Below are positions 17,939-25,839 of a stretch of 64,000 nt of DNA, piece by piece. Made by a program: the position numbers and the translations under genes. Every line of letters starts with the position of its first letter. The stretch's first letter is position 1. The DNA lies in the NCBI GenBank assembly GCA_963721445.1, contig CAVRIZ010000005.1, positions 806,001-870,000 on the forward strand, given 5' to 3'. Below the pieces are notes generated by a model that saw only the letters and a program-made list of their open reading frames with translations, was not told the DNA's origin and did no database searches. The stretch comes from DAIOEK01 sp963721445. Lineage in GTDB: Bacteria > Chloroflexota > Anaerolineae > Anaerolineales > Anaerolineaceae.

Positions 17939-19264
17939 ATGGATTACAAAGGATCAAAACCATTTCATACTTTGGTCCTTTACGAAATCTATGTTCGAAA
18001 CCATTCTGAGGTTGGAACATTCCAGGCGGTGGAAAATGACCTGGATCGGATCAAAACAATGGGGGTGGATCTCATCTGGCTCATGCCAATCCATCCAATT
18101 GGAAAAGAAAATAAAAAAGGCACGCTTGGCTGCCCATATTCGATTTCTGATTATAGAGCTATCAATCCAGAATTTGGAACAATTAATGATTTTCAACACC
18201 TAATCCATGAGATCCATGCCCGTGGGATGTTGGTGATGATGGATGTCGTTTTCAACCACACCAGCCATGATTCGATCCTGATAAATAAACATCCTGAATA
18301 TTTTCATCTGGATAAGCACAGAAAACCCACCATTAATGAATCAGATTGGTCCGATGTGATCCATTTGAAACATCCGAATAGCGGACTGACACGCTACCTG
18401 ACAGATACTCTTGCCCGTTGGGTAAAAATGGGTGTCGATGGTTTTCGTTGCGATGTAGCGTCGCTGGTGCCGCTTTCGGTTTGGCATGAGATTAAAAATG
18501 AAATTGCCCAAATAAATCCCAGGGTAATTTGGCTGGCAGAATCAGTCCATCCGAGCTTCATTGAAACTCGTCGAAGCAAAGGTTTGACTGCGTTGTCGGA
18601 TGCTGAGTTATATCAGGAATTTGACCTTACCTATGATTACGATATCTGGCCCTTGTTTCAAGCCGTTGTTATTGGAAAGGAACCAGTGGACAGATTAGTA
18701 GAGATGTACCGTTTCCAGCATGCAATTTTGCCCAATCTGTTTTGTAAAATCCATTTTGTTGAAAACCATGACCAGGCCCGGATCATGTCTCTAGCTTCAA
18801 GCACAAACCAGGCTCTCGCCTGGACAGCTTTTCAAGCATTCAATCAGGGAGCATTTCTCATATATGGAGGCCAGGAATCAGGAGCCACCCACACGCCTTC
18901 CCTCTTTGACCATGATCCAATCGATTGGTATGATTATCCATTCCAGGATTTTTTGACCCGTTTAGCAATGATCAAGAAAAATGTCTACATCCAAAGAGGA
19001 CAGTTCATTATTTCAGCCGGCTCGCCAGCCATTATTGCCTCGTATTTTACGGAAACTGGTGGATTATTGGGCGTTTTCAATGTATCAGCCAATTCGGGAG
19101 AAATCTCGGTTCCAATAAGAGATGGATCATATACCGATATAATCAGTCAAGCAACGGTGAGCGTCGGGCATGGGAAAACGTTTCTTCCTCAGATTGCCAT
19201 GATTATTAGAAATACCAAACGAATTCAAACCACAGGTGTTGTTTTCCAACTTAATGGATGTTAA
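17939..19264 (+). CDS. GH13 alpha-amylase family glycosidase
   Basis: I start at the ATG at 17939 (MDYKGSKPF), which has GGGAGG at good spacing. The barrel motifs are present in order: MMDVVFNHTSHDS (region I), GFRCDVAS with nucleophile Asp near residue 169, WLAESVHPS with acid/base Glu near 200, and FVENHDQAR with the third Asp near 277. At about 441 residues it is short, with no visible signal peptide, so it probably acts inside the cell on maltooligosaccharides or similar alpha-glucans. An early IHPIGKENKKGTLGCPYS segment is typical of GH13 (region VI-like). The specific substrate cannot be set. It follows the HD-GYP gene by 50 bases. Confidence 0.9.
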   Translation: MDYKGSKPFHTLVLYEIYVRNHSEVGTFQAVENDLDRIKTMGVDLIWLMPIHPIGKENKKGTLGCPYSISDYRAINPEFGTINDFQHLIHEIHARGMLVMMDVVFNHTSHDSILINKHPEYFHLDKHRKPTINESDWSDVIHLKHPNSGLTRYLTDTLARWVKMGVDGFRCDVASLVPLSVWHEIKNEIAQINPRVIWLAESVHPSFIETRRSKGLTALSDAELYQEFDLTYDYDIWPLFQAVVIGKEPVDRLVEMYRFQHAILPNLFCKIHFVENHDQARIMSLASSTNQALAWTAFQAFNQGAFLIYGGQESGATHTPSLFDHDPIDWYDYPFQDFLTRLAMIKKNVYIQRGQFIISAGSPAIIASYFTETGGLLGVFNVSANSGEISVPIRDGSYTDIISQATVSVGHGKTFLPQIAMIIRNTKRIQTTGVVFQLNGC

Positions 19265-19329
19265 TATCAAACCGAGTTGAATTATTTCGGATGATGTGTA
19301 ATAAAAAGTAGATGGAAAGATAAATTACT

Positions 19330-19807
19330 ATGACTCTCGAAACAGATTCACGATCTCTCCACATGACCCTTCAGCTTCCAGTTCCGCCAGAACAGGTGTA
19401 TGCCGCCTGGATAGATAGTATCGGTCATCGGGATTTTACGGGTGGAAATGCGCAAATTGATCCGCGCCAGGGAGGAAATTTTTCTGCCTGGGACGGTTAT
19501 ATTTCTGGTATCCTATTAAAATTGGAGCCCTCCCATCGAATCGTCCAATCATGGCGGACAACTGATTTTCACCCACTTGATCCTTCGTCCATGGTTGAGA
19601 TTGTACTGGAACTCGAATGAAAATGGAACACTATTAACGCTCAATCAGTCGGAGATACCGAAAGGACAGACGGAGAAATATCGGGAAGGTTGGCTGGAGT
19701 ATTATTTTGTGCCCATGCTGGGATACTTTACGATTAAGGCAGAAGAGAATAAGAGGGATGAGATTCAATCGGATGGTACCGATGGTTTACATCCTGAACA
19801 GGATTGA
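19330..19807 (+). CDS. SRPBCC (AHSA1-like) protein, frameshifted as read
   Basis: The first part (19330-19620) has LPVPPEQVYAAWIDSIGH, GGNFSAWDGYISG and IVQSWRTTDFHPLD. Another frame continues as NENGTLLTLNQSEIP and KYREGWLEYYFVPMLGYFTI up to 19807. Together they give a protein of about 157 residues close to the 2759-3166 SRPBCC protein. The shift is near 19605-19618, next to short A runs, and a one-base change repairs it. The function of AHSA1-like single-domain proteins is generally unknown. The stop codon overlaps the -35 box of the cobalamin-riboswitch promoter. Confidence 0.78.
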
Positions 19808-19832
19808 CGCATCAAGGTCATTGCTGTAGAAT
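19804..19832 (+). promoter_or_regulatory. Predicted promoter of the cobalamin-riboswitch btu operon
   Basis: TTGACG (19804-19809) and TAGAAT (19827-19832) are separated by 17 bases. The expected start is near 19839, about 12 bases before the closing helix of the riboswitch. It overlaps the end of the SRPBCC gene. Confidence 0.75.
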
Positions 19833-19850
19833 CTATGTACAACTGAATAG

Positions 19851-19983
19851 ACAGATCAGGTGCCTTATCCCCCGGATGGGAAGGCTCAATGGCGAAGCCG
19901 GTGACATGGAAACATGAAGTCCGGTGCTGTCGCGCAACTGTAAGGATGAAATCTATCCAAGCCAGGTCGCCCGCCTGATCTGT
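19851..19983 (+). ncRNA. Cobalamin (B12) riboswitch
   Basis: The closing helix P1 is ACAGATCAGG (19851-19860) with CCTGATCTGT (19974-19983), ten perfect pairs. Between them lie the conserved AdoCbl core elements: GAAGCCGGTGACATGGAAAC, GTCCGGTGCTGTCGCGCAACTGTAAGG (given by position, about 19919-19944) with the B12 box GCAACTG, and the AAGCCAGGTCGCC segment. A GGGAGG-rich stretch and an intrinsic terminator follow. It therefore probably stops transcription of the downstream cobalamin uptake genes when cobalamin is bound. Placement before btuF strongly supports this. Confidence 0.93.
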
Positions 19984-20048
19984 ATCCGCCACGCTCTCGC
20001 GTTAAGGAGGTGGGAGGCTTACCCTAAGGTGAATCCTACCAGTACCTG

Positions 20049-20072
20049 ACCTGTCGCGTGACAGGTTTTTTT
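20049..20072 (+). terminator. Riboswitch-controlled terminator
   Basis: ACCTGTC (20049-20055) and GACAGGT (20060-20066) form a 7-bp stem with a GCGT loop, followed by seven T. It is the expression platform of the cobalamin riboswitch and lies 32 bases before the btuF start. Confidence 0.9.
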
Positions 20073-20103
20073 GTTTAACCATTTTGAGCATTGGGAGACT
20101 TTC

Positions 20104-21021
20104 ATGAAAACATTGTCACAACGAATCCTTGCAGTCCTGCTGGTAGTCAGTTCCATTATCTTCCTCGCTGGCTGTTCCCAAACCGAACTACCTGTGAAAA
20201 ATACGTCAACCTTTACCGATGGTCTGGGTCGATCCGTAACGCTGGAAAATATTCCGCAAAAAATCGTATCTTTATCTCCGTCCAATTCAGAAATGCTTTT
20301 CGCGGTTGGTGCGGGGATACAGGTAGTTGGCCGAGATGAATTTTCTGATTTTCCTGAAGAAGTAAAGGACATTCCCAGCGTGGGTGGTTCAATGGGCAAG
20401 ATCAACCTGGAACAGGTCGCAGCTTTGCAGCCTGATCTGATCCTCGCGGCTCAGATTAACACTCCTGAACAGGTGAAAGCCCTGGAGGACTTAAAGCTTA
20501 CGGTGTATTATCTGCCCAATCCGAAAAATATGGATGATCTATATTCGGTTTTATTGACAGTCGGACAGCTTACCGGTCACGAAAATGAAGCCAAGGCTTT
20601 GATCGATTCATTGAAAATTAGAGTCGATACAGTCAAAAAGATGCCAAAACCAGAAAAGCCGGTTTCAGTTTTTTATGAGTTGGATGGCAGCGATGCATCC
20701 AAACCGTGGACTCCGGGTAAAGGTTCCTACCTCGACGATTTGCTGACATTGGCGGGGGGAGTAAATATCGGCTCCGATGCTGGTGAAGGGTGGGTTCAGA
20801 TGAGTCAGGAGACGATCATCGCGATGAATCCAAAAATTATCTTGCTCGGAGATGCAGCGTATGGAATCACTCCGGAACAAATTGGACAGAGGACTGGATG
20901 GAATACTATCGATGCGGTTAAGAACAATCAGGTATTTCCATTCGACGATAACCTGGTAAGCCGTCCCGGTCCCAGGATGATAGATGGACTTGAAAAACTT
21001 GCTGAGATTATCCGCCAATAG
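20104..21021 (+). CDS. btuF: Cobalamin ABC transporter substrate-binding lipoprotein (BtuF-like)
   Basis: I start at the ATG at 20104, with GGGAG at good spacing. The signal peptide ends in lipobox LAGC near residue 21. The mature protein is a class III (BtuF/FecB/FhuD) binding fold: DGLGRSVTLENIPQKIVSLSPSNSEMLFAVGAG, given as positions about 40-75, then GKINLEQVAALQPDLILAA and a long backbone helix around 150-170. The closing PGPRMIDGLEKLAEII is typical. Heme or siderophore proteins share the fold, but the riboswitch upstream makes cobalamin the likely ligand. About 305 residues. Confidence 0.9.
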   Translation: MKTLSQRILAVLLVVSSIIFLAGCSQTELPVKNTSTFTDGLGRSVTLENIPQKIVSLSPSNSEMLFAVGAGIQVVGRDEFSDFPEEVKDIPSVGGSMGKINLEQVAALQPDLILAAQINTPEQVKALEDLKLTVYYLPNPKNMDDLYSVLLTVGQLTGHENEAKALIDSLKIRVDTVKKMPKPEKPVSVFYELDGSDASKPWTPGKGSYLDDLLTLAGGVNIGSDAGEGWVQMSQETIIAMNPKIILLGDAAYGITPEQIGQRTGWNTIDAVKNNQVFPFDDNLVSRPGPRMIDGLEKLAEIIRQ

Positions 21022-21038
21022 TTGAGATCAATAGGAAC

Positions 21039-22062
21039 ATGAAGAACCGAACTTACCCTTACCTGATCACCTTCACTACTGGCTGTCGTTGCGATCCTGC
21101 TCAGCCTCGCAGTAGGAAGTGTATCTATACCAACCCTTGATCTATTTCGTTTGTTGGGAGAAAAATTAGGGATTCCGGTTCAGCCTGTCTCATCCGTGTT
21201 CCGAACGATCCTTTTTGACCTGCGATTACCCAGAATGGTTTTAATTGGATTAACCGGCGCCTCACTCGCCGGTAGCGGGGCAGCGTATCAGGGTTTATTT
21301 CGCAATCCACTGGCTGATCCATACTTGATCGGGGTTGCATCAGGGGCAGGGTTAGGCGCCGTGATTGCCATGAGCATTCATTGGCCTGTCAAGTTATTCG
21401 GCATGCTCACAATCCCAGTTGCCGCTTTCGGATTTGGGTTGTTAACCATCTTCTTGGTTTATTCCCTGGCCAGGATCGGAAAGACCGTGCCAACGACAAA
21501 TCTGCTTTTGGCCGGCGTCACAGTCAGTTCGTTTTGTACTGCATTGACATCCTTTTTGATGATCCAATCACAAAGTGAATTGAGGAGGGCTATCGTTTGG
21601 CTGTTGGGTGGATCTGCGTTAACCGGCTGGGAACCAGTTGTCGCGATGTTGCCCTATGCGATCGTTGGTCTGACAGGATTGATCTTGCTTGGGTATCCGC
21701 TGAATGTCCTGCAATTTGGCGAAGATCAGGCACGACAAATGGGGCTGGATGTTGACCGGATTAAAACATTGGTGATCCTGGCTTCGTCATTGACGGCTGC
21801 AGCTGCGGTAGCCTTCACCGGGATCATCGGATTCATCGGTCTTATCGTGCCGCATGTTGTCCGCATCCTCTGGACATCCGATTACCGGCACCTTATCCCG
21901 CTCACATCAATCATGGGAGTCGCGCTATTACTCATTACTGATGTAATTGCCAGGGTATTGATTCCTCCGCAAGAAATACCACTCGGGATAATTACGGCAT
22001 TAGTCGGCGCTCCATTTTTTCTGTGGGTTCTTCGACGGTCCAAACAGCAAGCATTTTGGTAG
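21039..22062 (+). CDS. btuC: Cobalamin ABC transporter permease (BtuC/FecCD family), N-terminal frameshift
   Basis: The frame from 21151 gives 303 residues of BtuC-like permease: LFDLRLPRMVLIGLTGASLAGSGAAYQGLFRNPLADPYLIGV (positions about 25-70), then a late FTGIIGFIGLIVPHVVR and PPQEIPLGIITALVGAPFF. About nine helices remain. The true start is probably the ATG at 21039, 18 bases after btuF. Its frame gives MKNRTYPYLITF, then the reading must shift by one base near 21065-21075 to enter LAVVAILLSLAVGSVSIPTLD, the first helix. The shift is probably a sequence error because the rest is well kept. Confidence 0.87.
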
Positions 22063-22067
22063 TGACA

Positions 22068-22859
22068 ATGATGGCAGACGATTTTACCCTCAATATTCAC
22101 CAAATAAACGTATCCTACGGAAGCAAACAAATCTTGTTCGGGATGGATGCAATGGTCCATCCGGGTGAGGTAGCCGCATTAATCGGACCGAATGGAGCTG
22201 GAAAATCAACTCTGATTCGGGCAGCGAGTGGCGTTTTACCTGTGCAGAGCGGCTCCATTTTCATCAACGGATATGATTTATTGAAGCTCCATCCACAGGA
22301 GAGCGCTAGATTGCTTTCAGTCATACCACAGGCGCGCAATCTTCCCCCTGCTTTCACAGTTCGGGAAATAGTAACAATGGGAAGGACTCCTTTTATCGGA
22401 TGGTTAGGGCATCTGACCAAAGACGATGAAAACATAGTCCTTTCCGCGATGGAACGGACCGGCACTATCGATCTCGCTGATCGTCCCATAGGTGAGCTTT
22501 CAGGTGGAGAACAACAAAGGGTGTTGGTTGCGCGGGCAATAGCCCAACAGCCAAAGGTCATGTTACTCGATGAACCGACCACCCACCTGGATATCGCTTA
22601 TCAATTAAGCCTGATGGAATTGATAGTCCGCCTGGCTCACGAAGATCATCTCGCCATTCTGATGGCTATCCATGACCTAAATTTGGTTACTAGATTTTCG
22701 GATAAGGTTATTTTGATCGTTCAGGGTAGGTTGAGGTCATCTGGACCTCCTGACAAGGTTCTTTCCGAGGACAATTTGTCCAGTGCATATCAAGTGCCTA
22801 TGACGGTTTATGGGTTAGTTTCTGGTAAGTTCTTTATATTCCCGGGTAAGTTTTTTTGA
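22068..22859 (+). CDS. btuD: Cobalamin ABC transporter ATPase (BtuD-like)
   Basis: I choose the ATG at 22068 (or 22071), six bases after the permease stop; the open frame extends back to 22023 inside the permease. Walker A is GPNGAGKST, the signature LSGGEQQRV, Walker B VMLLDEPTTHLD, and the H-loop sits in MAIHDLNL. The LPPAFTVREIVTMGRTPF segment is typical of the FecE/BtuD branch. It energises uptake of cobalamin with btuF and btuC. About 263 residues. No terminator follows; the region to 22920 has only a weak TCAGCTG inverted repeat. Confidence 0.9.
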   Translation: MMADDFTLNIHQINVSYGSKQILFGMDAMVHPGEVAALIGPNGAGKSTLIRAASGVLPVQSGSIFINGYDLLKLHPQESARLLSVIPQARNLPPAFTVREIVTMGRTPFIGWLGHLTKDDENIVLSAMERTGTIDLADRPIGELSGGEQQRVLVARAIAQQPKVMLLDEPTTHLDIAYQLSLMELIVRLAHEDHLAILMAIHDLNLVTRFSDKVILIVQGRLRSSGPPDKVLSEDNLSSAYQVPMTVYGLVSGKFFIFPGKFF

Positions 22860-22920
22860 TTTCCTAATCGCTTTCTCATCAATTTTCAGCTGCAATGTAT
22901 CTACAGCTGAGGAGATTTTG

Positions 22921-22949
22921 TTGACGGTAAGCAGTATTTCCGATATTAT
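22921..22949 (+). promoter_or_regulatory. Predicted promoter of the IPVTG surface protein
   Basis: TTGACG (22921-22926) and TATTAT (22944-22949) are 17 bases apart. The expected start is near 22956, and GAGGAGG lies before the ATG at 22995. Confidence 0.75.
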
Positions 22950-22951
22950 TA

Positions 22952-22966
22952 TGATAATTATTATCG
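22952..22966. promoter_or_regulatory. Fur-type operator (7-1-7 inverted repeat)
   Basis: TGATAAT-T-ATTATCG matches the known 7-1-7 Fur/Zur/PerR half-site arrangement TGATAATnATTATCA in 13 of 14 defined bases. It overlaps the expected transcription start of the surface-protein gene, an ideal repressor site. Which metal regulator binds cannot be told from the site alone. Confidence 0.6.
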
Positions 22967-22994
22967 CAATTGTCTTATTTTAGAGGAGGACAAC

Positions 22995-24842
22995 ATGTTT
23001 ACAAATACTGGCAAAGTCTTCCAGAAACTGGCACGACTGGGATACACACTTGGAATGGTTTCCATGCTCGCCGCAGCCATGCTGTCGGTGATCAATCAAC
23101 CTGTTTCTGCATACTTCAACTCATCCAATACTAGGCAGACCTCGTCGGAAGGAACACAAGACCCTGGCGTAGGAAGTCCGACGGAAGAGGTCAATGGCGA
23201 TTCACCCTCGTTATCCATCCAATCCTTTGGTGGTGATCATGGTGATGATGATGAAGATAAAGGAACAAAGACGCCAAAACCGACCAAGGAACCCACCAAT
23301 ACAAAGGAGCCTGAGGCTACCAAAACAGATCGTCCTACCAAAACTCCATCTGATCCTGAATCCACAAATACTCAAGTACCATCAACTGCAACTGAAGTAC
23401 CAGCAACCTCCACAAATGTCCCTCCTACTGAGACGATCATCCCGGTTACCGGCACTCCGACCTCAACAGAAGAACCCACCATCCAGGTGGCACCTTCCTT
23501 TACTCCGACAGTAACGCCATTAACAGAACTCACTTTCACACCAACAGCAACGAAAGGTAATGAGCAGGAACTTAAACTTAACCTTTCCCACATTGTCTGT
23601 TTGAATAATGGGTCGGTTGAGATCCATTTTGTCCTTCTCAATGTCCCAGACGGTGTAACTCCAGGGACTTTATCCTATACGTATGGATCGATCGCTCCGG
23701 GTGCGCATACAGGAAACGTTTGGCATTATACTGATAACAAACCATCCGGATATTACAACGTCACCTCAGCGAGTGTGAGCGTGGGAGGTTCAACCGTCAA
23801 CTTACATAATCCGGGAGCATACGAAGGTATGTACAGCTGTGGTGCGACGCCAACATTGTCTACAAATCTCACATCTACACCTACCGCGACTCCCACTGAT
23901 CTATCTACGAACACCCCAACATCAACGGCAACCGATACGCCCACCGCGACATTGACAAATACTCCAACTGATACACCCACAGCGACACTGACAAATACAC
24001 CAACAGATACGCCCACAGCGACACAGACAAATACCCCTACCTTTACACCCACAAATGTTCCATTTCTGGACTTGAAACTTGCATGGGCTTGTATTCAGGG
24101 AGCCCAGCAATGGACTGTTACAAATGAAAATGGCTTCCCGGTGGATTTCCAATGGGAACTGAATAACGCGGTGGTCCAAAATCTGGGTGGAGCGAAGCTA
24201 GCCAGTCTAAAAAAGATTGCTTTGTTCGCCCTTGATAGTGGGAACGGAACCGTGCCTGCGAATAGCGCTCTCAGCTTCTTCACTGCCGGTGGATATCACA
24301 CCATGACCATCCGCTGGAATAATGGAGAGGTGCAGGAAAACTTGAGTCTGACTACCAGCCCAACCAGCCCATGTCTTCAGCAACAACCCACATCCACGCC
24401 AACCACCATCGTTGGTCAGACTGTGACCCCCAAATCAACGAATACCCCTGTTAGCAGAAATACGCCAACCAATACACCAGTCGGCGGTAATACTCCAACC
24501 AATACGCCGGTCGGTGGCAACACTCTAACTAATACGCCGGTCGGTGGATCGACCCCCACGAAAACACAAGTTGTCAGCTCCACCCAAACAACAGCATTGC
24601 GGATCAATCCGACGGCAACTCGCCTTCCTACCATAGTAAGGACACTGACACCCGATCCGGCAGAATTAGCCATGGTCGAACCAGAATTGCTTATTCCGGT
24701 GACCGGTTCTGACGTAAGTGGTAATCCATTTGCGAATCAGTCTCTCTCTACTTTTTTCCTCAACCTCGGTTTTATCTTCTTTGGTCTTGCTTTTACCAGC
24801 CAGGGATTAGCCTTAAAGCTGAATAAGAAGAAAACTAATTAA
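22995..24842 (+). CDS. Thr/Pro-rich surface protein with IPVTG sorting signal
   Basis: The protein has 615 residues. A signal peptide ends near residue 40 (VINQPVSAYF). An acidic GGDHGDDDEDKG patch and a long Thr/Pro/Ser region (about 90-190) follow. Two small beta domains with paired Cys come next (about 195-285 and 350-460), separated by TNTPTDTPTAT repeats, then NTPVGGNTPT repeats (about 480-525). The end is a classic sorting signal: IPVTG (567-571), a hydrophobic stretch TFFLNLGFIFFGLAF, and KLNKKK. A second IPVTG lies at 149-153 without a membrane anchor. The next gene is a sortase, its likely partner. The Fur-type operator suggests metal control. Confidence 0.85.
   Translation: MFTNTGKVFQKLARLGYTLGMVSMLAAAMLSVINQPVSAYFNSSNTRQTSSEGTQDPGVGSPTEEVNGDSPSLSIQSFGGDHGDDDEDKGTKTPKPTKEPTNTKEPEATKTDRPTKTPSDPESTNTQVPSTATEVPATSTNVPPTETIIPVTGTPTSTEEPTIQVAPSFTPTVTPLTELTFTPTATKGNEQELKLNLSHIVCLNNGSVEIHFVLLNVPDGVTPGTLSYTYGSIAPGAHTGNVWHYTDNKPSGYYNVTSASVSVGGSTVNLHNPGAYEGMYSCGATPTLSTNLTSTPTATPTDLSTNTPTSTATDTPTATLTNTPTDTPTATLTNTPTDTPTATQTNTPTFTPTNVPFLDLKLAWACIQGAQQWTVTNENGFPVDFQWELNNAVVQNLGGAKLASLKKIALFALDSGNGTVPANSALSFFTAGGYHTMTIRWNNGEVQENLSLTTSPTSPCLQQQPTSTPTTIVGQTVTPKSTNTPVSRNTPTNTPVGGNTPTNTPVGGNTLTNTPVGGSTPTKTQVVSSTQTTALRINPTATRLPTIVRTLTPDPAELAMVEPELLIPVTGSDVSGNPFANQSLSTFFLNLGFIFFGLAFTSQGLALKLNKKKTN
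23925..24032 (+). repeat. Tandem 36-bp coding repeat, about three copies
   Basis: Units at 23961-23996 and 23997-24032 are near identical, and an earlier diverged unit starts near 23925. Each encodes the 12-residue block TNTPTDTPTATL. Copy number probably varies by slippage. Confidence 0.75.
24441..24560 (+). repeat. Tandem 30-bp coding repeat, four copies
   Basis: Units begin at 24441, 24471, 24501 and 24531 and encode the 10-residue block NTPVGGNTPT with small changes. They form the stalk just before the sorting signal. Confidence 0.8.
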
Positions 24843-24855
24843 TCCTCATTCAACT

Positions 24856-24889
24856 CATGGGGAGGGCACTTCATAGCGCCCTTCCCATG
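24856..24889 (+). promoter_or_regulatory. Strong hairpin between surface protein and sortase
   Basis: CATGGGGAGGGC (24856-24867) and GCCCTTCCCATG (24878-24889) form a 12-bp stem with one G-U pair. No T-run follows, and it ends ten bases before the sortase ATG. It may set the sortase level relative to its substrate by partial termination, RNA processing, or hiding the ribosome site. Confidence 0.5.
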
Positions 24890-24899
24890 GCATTTAATT

Positions 24900-25697
24900 A
24901 TGAAGCTGAAATCCATCTCCCCTATCATGTTATTTGTAACCGGCATCCTGTTCCTTGGCGTTGCCGGGTTGAATTTATTTCTTAACATTCCTGAACAAAT
25001 CCAGGAGTATGTATTTCAACGACATATCAACGCACCACTCTCCCCGCCGAAATCGGATGTAGATGTGTATACTCAACCAAATCAACAATCCTCCCCCGAT
25101 TCTGACTCCTTTACCAAGAAATCGGTTTTACGCCAGGAATTGGTTACGCTTAAATACAAGATCCGAGCAAAAACGCCCTTCAACCGCAGCAGATAATTCG
25201 CGAGTGCGTATATTCCAGATAGGATCGTCATTGATTCCATCCATCTGGACGCACCCGTAATCATTGCCATCAAGTAAATCAGTAGAACTAAAAGATCAAT
25301 GGTTCGAGCAATGGGCAGCTCCGGATGAGTTTGCCGTAGGTTGGCATGACCACTCCGCACCGTTAGGTATTTCAGGGAACACCGTTCTGAATGGTCATCA
25401 TAACGAGTTCGGAAAGGTCTTCGCCAATCTCGTTTATCTTAAAGAGGGTGATCTAATCCGGTATATTCAGGCAACAAATCATTCTGGTTTAAAGTCTCAC
25501 AAATGATGGTCCTGAATGAGAGAGAAGCAAGCATACAGACCCGTATGGAAAATGCCAAATGGATCAATAAAACCGATGATGTTCAACTTACATTGGTCAC
25601 CTGTTGGCCGAAACGGAATAACACACATCGTTTAATTATTGTCGCTCTACCTGTCGGGGACAATCAAACACAGGAATTGAGCCAAATTTCACCCTGA
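24900..25697 (+). CDS. Sortase (class E/D-like), with three frame breaks as read
   Basis: The gene must be read across several frames. 24900-25196 gives an N-terminal anchor helix (PIMLFVTGILFLGVAGLNLFL) and a linker. A second frame holds IPDRIVIDSIHLDAPVIIAI, the usual first sortase strands. 25264-25500 holds GWHDHSAPLGISGNTVLNGHHNEFGKVFANL, listed here by position about 25340-25430, with the catalytic His in NGHHNE. The last frame holds VQLTLVTCWP with the catalytic Cys and THRLIIVALP with the catalytic Arg. Breaks lie near 25190, 25265 and 25490. All three catalytic residues are kept, so errors in the sequence are more likely than real decay. It probably anchors the IPVTG protein just upstream. 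Confidence 0.8.
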
Positions 25698-25720
25698 TTC
25701 TCATTTAATTGTCATACATT

Positions 25721-25749
25721 TTGACACATAACTAGCCTCATGATAAAAT
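25721..25749 (+). promoter_or_regulatory. Predicted promoter of the RNase J gene
   Basis: A perfect TTGACA (25721-25726) and TAAAAT (25744-25749) are 17 bases apart. The expected start is near 25756, about 85 bases before the rnj ATG. Confidence 0.75.
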
Positions 25750-25757
25750 TCATTTAG

Positions 25758-25782
25758 TCGGATGACACATCCGAATTTTTTT
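25758..25782 (+). terminator. 5'-terminal hairpin with T7 in the RNase J leader
   Basis: TCGGATG (25758-25764) and CATCCGA (25768-25774) form a 7-bp stem with a 3-base loop, followed by A and seven T. It looks like an intrinsic terminator but begins about two bases after the predicted start. A transcript that passes it would carry a structured 5' end. Confidence 0.6.
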
Positions 25783-25839
25783 ATTGAAACTTTTGCTCTG
25801 GTCGTAACCAGGGCTTTGAAGAAGTAAAGGTTGTATTAG

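Noticed and set aside
23925..24560. CRISPR-like array in the direct repeats
   Set aside because: The repeats are in frame, encode Thr/Pro blocks, have no unique spacers, and lie inside a long coding region.
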